From NCBI GenBank assembly GCA_047972135.1, contig JBKEAJ010000024.1:1-5331 (forward strand): DNA of 5,331 bases. Reading direction: 5' to 3'. The notes beneath the pieces were generated by a model. That model saw only the letters and a list, made by a program, of their open reading frames with translations, searched no databases and had not been told where the DNA came from. How positions within the stretch are numbered: the first letter of the stretch is position 1; each line of letters starts with the position of its first letter. This document shows positions 4,199 through 5,331 of this stretch, piece after piece. A program made the translations under genes and the position numbers. Origin of the DNA: JBKEAJ01 sp047972135 (GTDB taxonomy: Bacteria > Bacteroidota > Bacteroidia > Bacteroidales > Prolixibacteraceae).

Positions 4199-5331
4199 AT
4201 GAGCATCGAAAGCCTACAAAAAGAAATTGAAAAATTAAGACTTAAGCTTAAGCAAAGCGAAGCCAGAAATAAAATATTGACAGATCTTAATACCGGCTTG
4301 AAAAATGATTTGCACCAAAGCAAAAACGAATTAAATTTTAATCACTCCGTGAGCTCTATGATGGAGAAGCCGGAGCTGAGCATTAAAGAGATTTTGAGCG
4401 ATATTATTGAATCTTCTTTATATTATATAACTTTTCCTGTAGGAAGTAGGATGCGCATTATCCATGGCAATCACACCTACCAAGCATCTAATTTTCATCC
4501 TTCTACGAAAGTGGCTCGAAGAAGTTTTAATGTGAATGGCAATGATGTAGGTTGTATTGAAATTCACATTCCTTGCGATGAAGAACTTAGCGATGCGCAG
4601 GAGCACAGCCTGCTTATACTTTCTGAAACAATTGGTAGGATTTGTACAGGAAAGTTGTTTAATGAGCAATTCTTGGCAATGTATGAAAACTCTAATGACG
4701 GTGTATGTATTGTAGAAAAACAGGGTGAGGATTATTGTTTTGTCAGGGGTAATACTATTTTTGAGCAACACATCGGAGCAAAAATGGAAGACCTTAAAGA
4801 TAAACCGTTTAAGATACTTCCTATAATATCCGACGAGAAATCAACTGAATTTACAAAGCTTCTTGACGAGAATGATGTTATCGAACAATTATATATAGAT
4901 TATTACAATCCGATACTAGACACCGACGAATACACTTTAATGAACGCCCGCGCCCTAATGACACAAGGTCGAAGGATTTTCTTGTGTTCGTTCAAGGATT
5001 ATTCGGAGCTGATTTCTGTGAAAAATTCCGAAAAGGAAGCATTCGAGCTTAGTCAAACCCTTATAGATTCACTACCTATCTGCGTTGCATTGGTAGATGA
5101 AACAGGAAAGCTGATGTATGCCAACAAAAAACTGCTGGATGAGGGCGGAGATATCGGAATAATAGGCAACGATTGTATTTCATTGCATGCAAATGGAGAG
5201 CGTCCATACTGCGAACATTGCCCGGTACCAAGAAGGTTTATTTCCGGCGATTTCAATCAACTTAGAACCAAAAGCCCCGATGGCAAGCGCATCTATGAGA
5301 TGTTTATAAAAAGCTTTACAAACAACGGGAA
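4199..5331 (+). CDS. PAS-domain signalling protein, probable sensor histidine kinase (3' end outside window)
   Basis: Open from ATG 4199 to the window edge (377 codons plus two bases); an in-frame TAA at 4178 leaves this as the only ATG start. Residues ~3-47 form a coiled coil with leucines at 6, 13, 27 and 34. Residues ~61-150 (IKEILSDIIESS to LSETIGRI, with FNVNGNDVGCIEIHIP) resemble the GAF-like input region often placed before PAS domains in sensor kinases (pattern: ILxxIVxxI, VxGxxxGxIEVxY). A first PAS domain starts near 159 (LAMYENSNDGVCIVE) and a second near 287 (TLIDSLPICVALVDETGKLMYANKKL). The second holds C326 and the pair C338-E-H-C341-P, like the C-x2-C-P motif of many kinase PAS domains. 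No signal peptide or membrane segment is seen, so it is likely cytoplasmic. The catalytic domain lies beyond the window: histidine kinase is most likely, a diguanylate cyclase or another output cannot be excluded. It is separated from the mannan operon by the IS and has its own promoter region. Confidence 0.85.
   Translation, partial: MSIESLQKEIEKLRLKLKQSEARNKILTDLNTGLKNDLHQSKNELNFNHSVSSMMEKPELSIKEILSDIIESSLYYITFPVGSRMRIIHGNHTYQASNFHPSTKVARRSFNVNGNDVGCIEIHIPCDEELSDAQEHSLLILSETIGRICTGKLFNEQFLAMYENSNDGVCIVEKQGEDYCFVRGNTIFEQHIGAKMEDLKDKPFKILPIISDEKSTEFTKLLDENDVIEQLYIDYYNPILDTDEYTLMNARALMTQGRRIFLCSFKDYSELISVKNSEKEAFELSQTLIDSLPICVALVDETGKLMYANKKLLDEGGDIGIIGNDCISLHANGERPYCEHCPVPRRFISGDFNQLRTKSPDGKRIYEMFIKSFTNNG

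Noticed and set aside
4418..4771. Antisense ORF of 117 codons, and another at 5053-5256
   Set aside because: Both lie fully opposite the open PAS-sensor frame, which has recognisable domains; they are shadow frames.

Overview
The window looks like a chromosomal segment of a Bacteroidota (probably Bacteroidales) bacterium. Three things suggest this: the pairing of a mannobiose/cellobiose 2-epimerase with a GPH-type sugar symporter and a mannanase, the -7 promoter motifs of the TAnnTTTG type, and the lack of usable Shine-Dalgarno sequences before the main starts. The genus cannot be fixed from the sequence alone.

Region 1 (1-2156) is the end of a beta-mannan use operon read on the + strand. 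It holds the C-terminal part of an AGE-family epimerase, a complete GPH-family symporter, and the first ~62 codons of a secreted GH5-like beta-mannanase. In the known Bacteroides route, mannanase releases mannobiose outside the cytoplasm, a symporter imports it, the epimerase turns it into mannosyl-glucose, and a GH130 phosphorylase (not in this window) splits that. Both intergenic gaps of the operon carry copies of a short modular repeat (core GGCTGTTAGTCTAGCATC) placed just before the next start codon.

Region 2 (about 2157-3517) is a complete IS3-family insertion sequence. It has OrfA (helix-turn-helix), OrfB (DDE transposase with DD35E spacing) joined by a likely -1 frameshift, imperfect terminal inverted repeats, and an unusual ~130-nt imperfect hairpin between the OrfB stop and the right end. 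It cuts the mannanase gene. No remainder of the mannanase is visible on the far side and no target duplication is obvious, so the insertion was probably followed by a deletion or rearrangement.

Region 3 (3518-4198) is AT-rich and has no convincing gene. It holds short direct repeats and several Bacteroidota-type promoter motifs leading into region 4.

Region 4 (4199 to the window end) is the 5' part of a cytoplasmic signalling protein on the + strand. It has a coiled coil, a GAF-like sensor region and two PAS domains, the second with a C-x2-C-P cysteine motif. It is probably a histidine kinase whose catalytic part lies beyond the window. Its link to mannan use is unknown. Most of the window is ordinary. 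The more unusual items are the intergenic repeat family, the hairpin in the IS tail and the broken mannanase.
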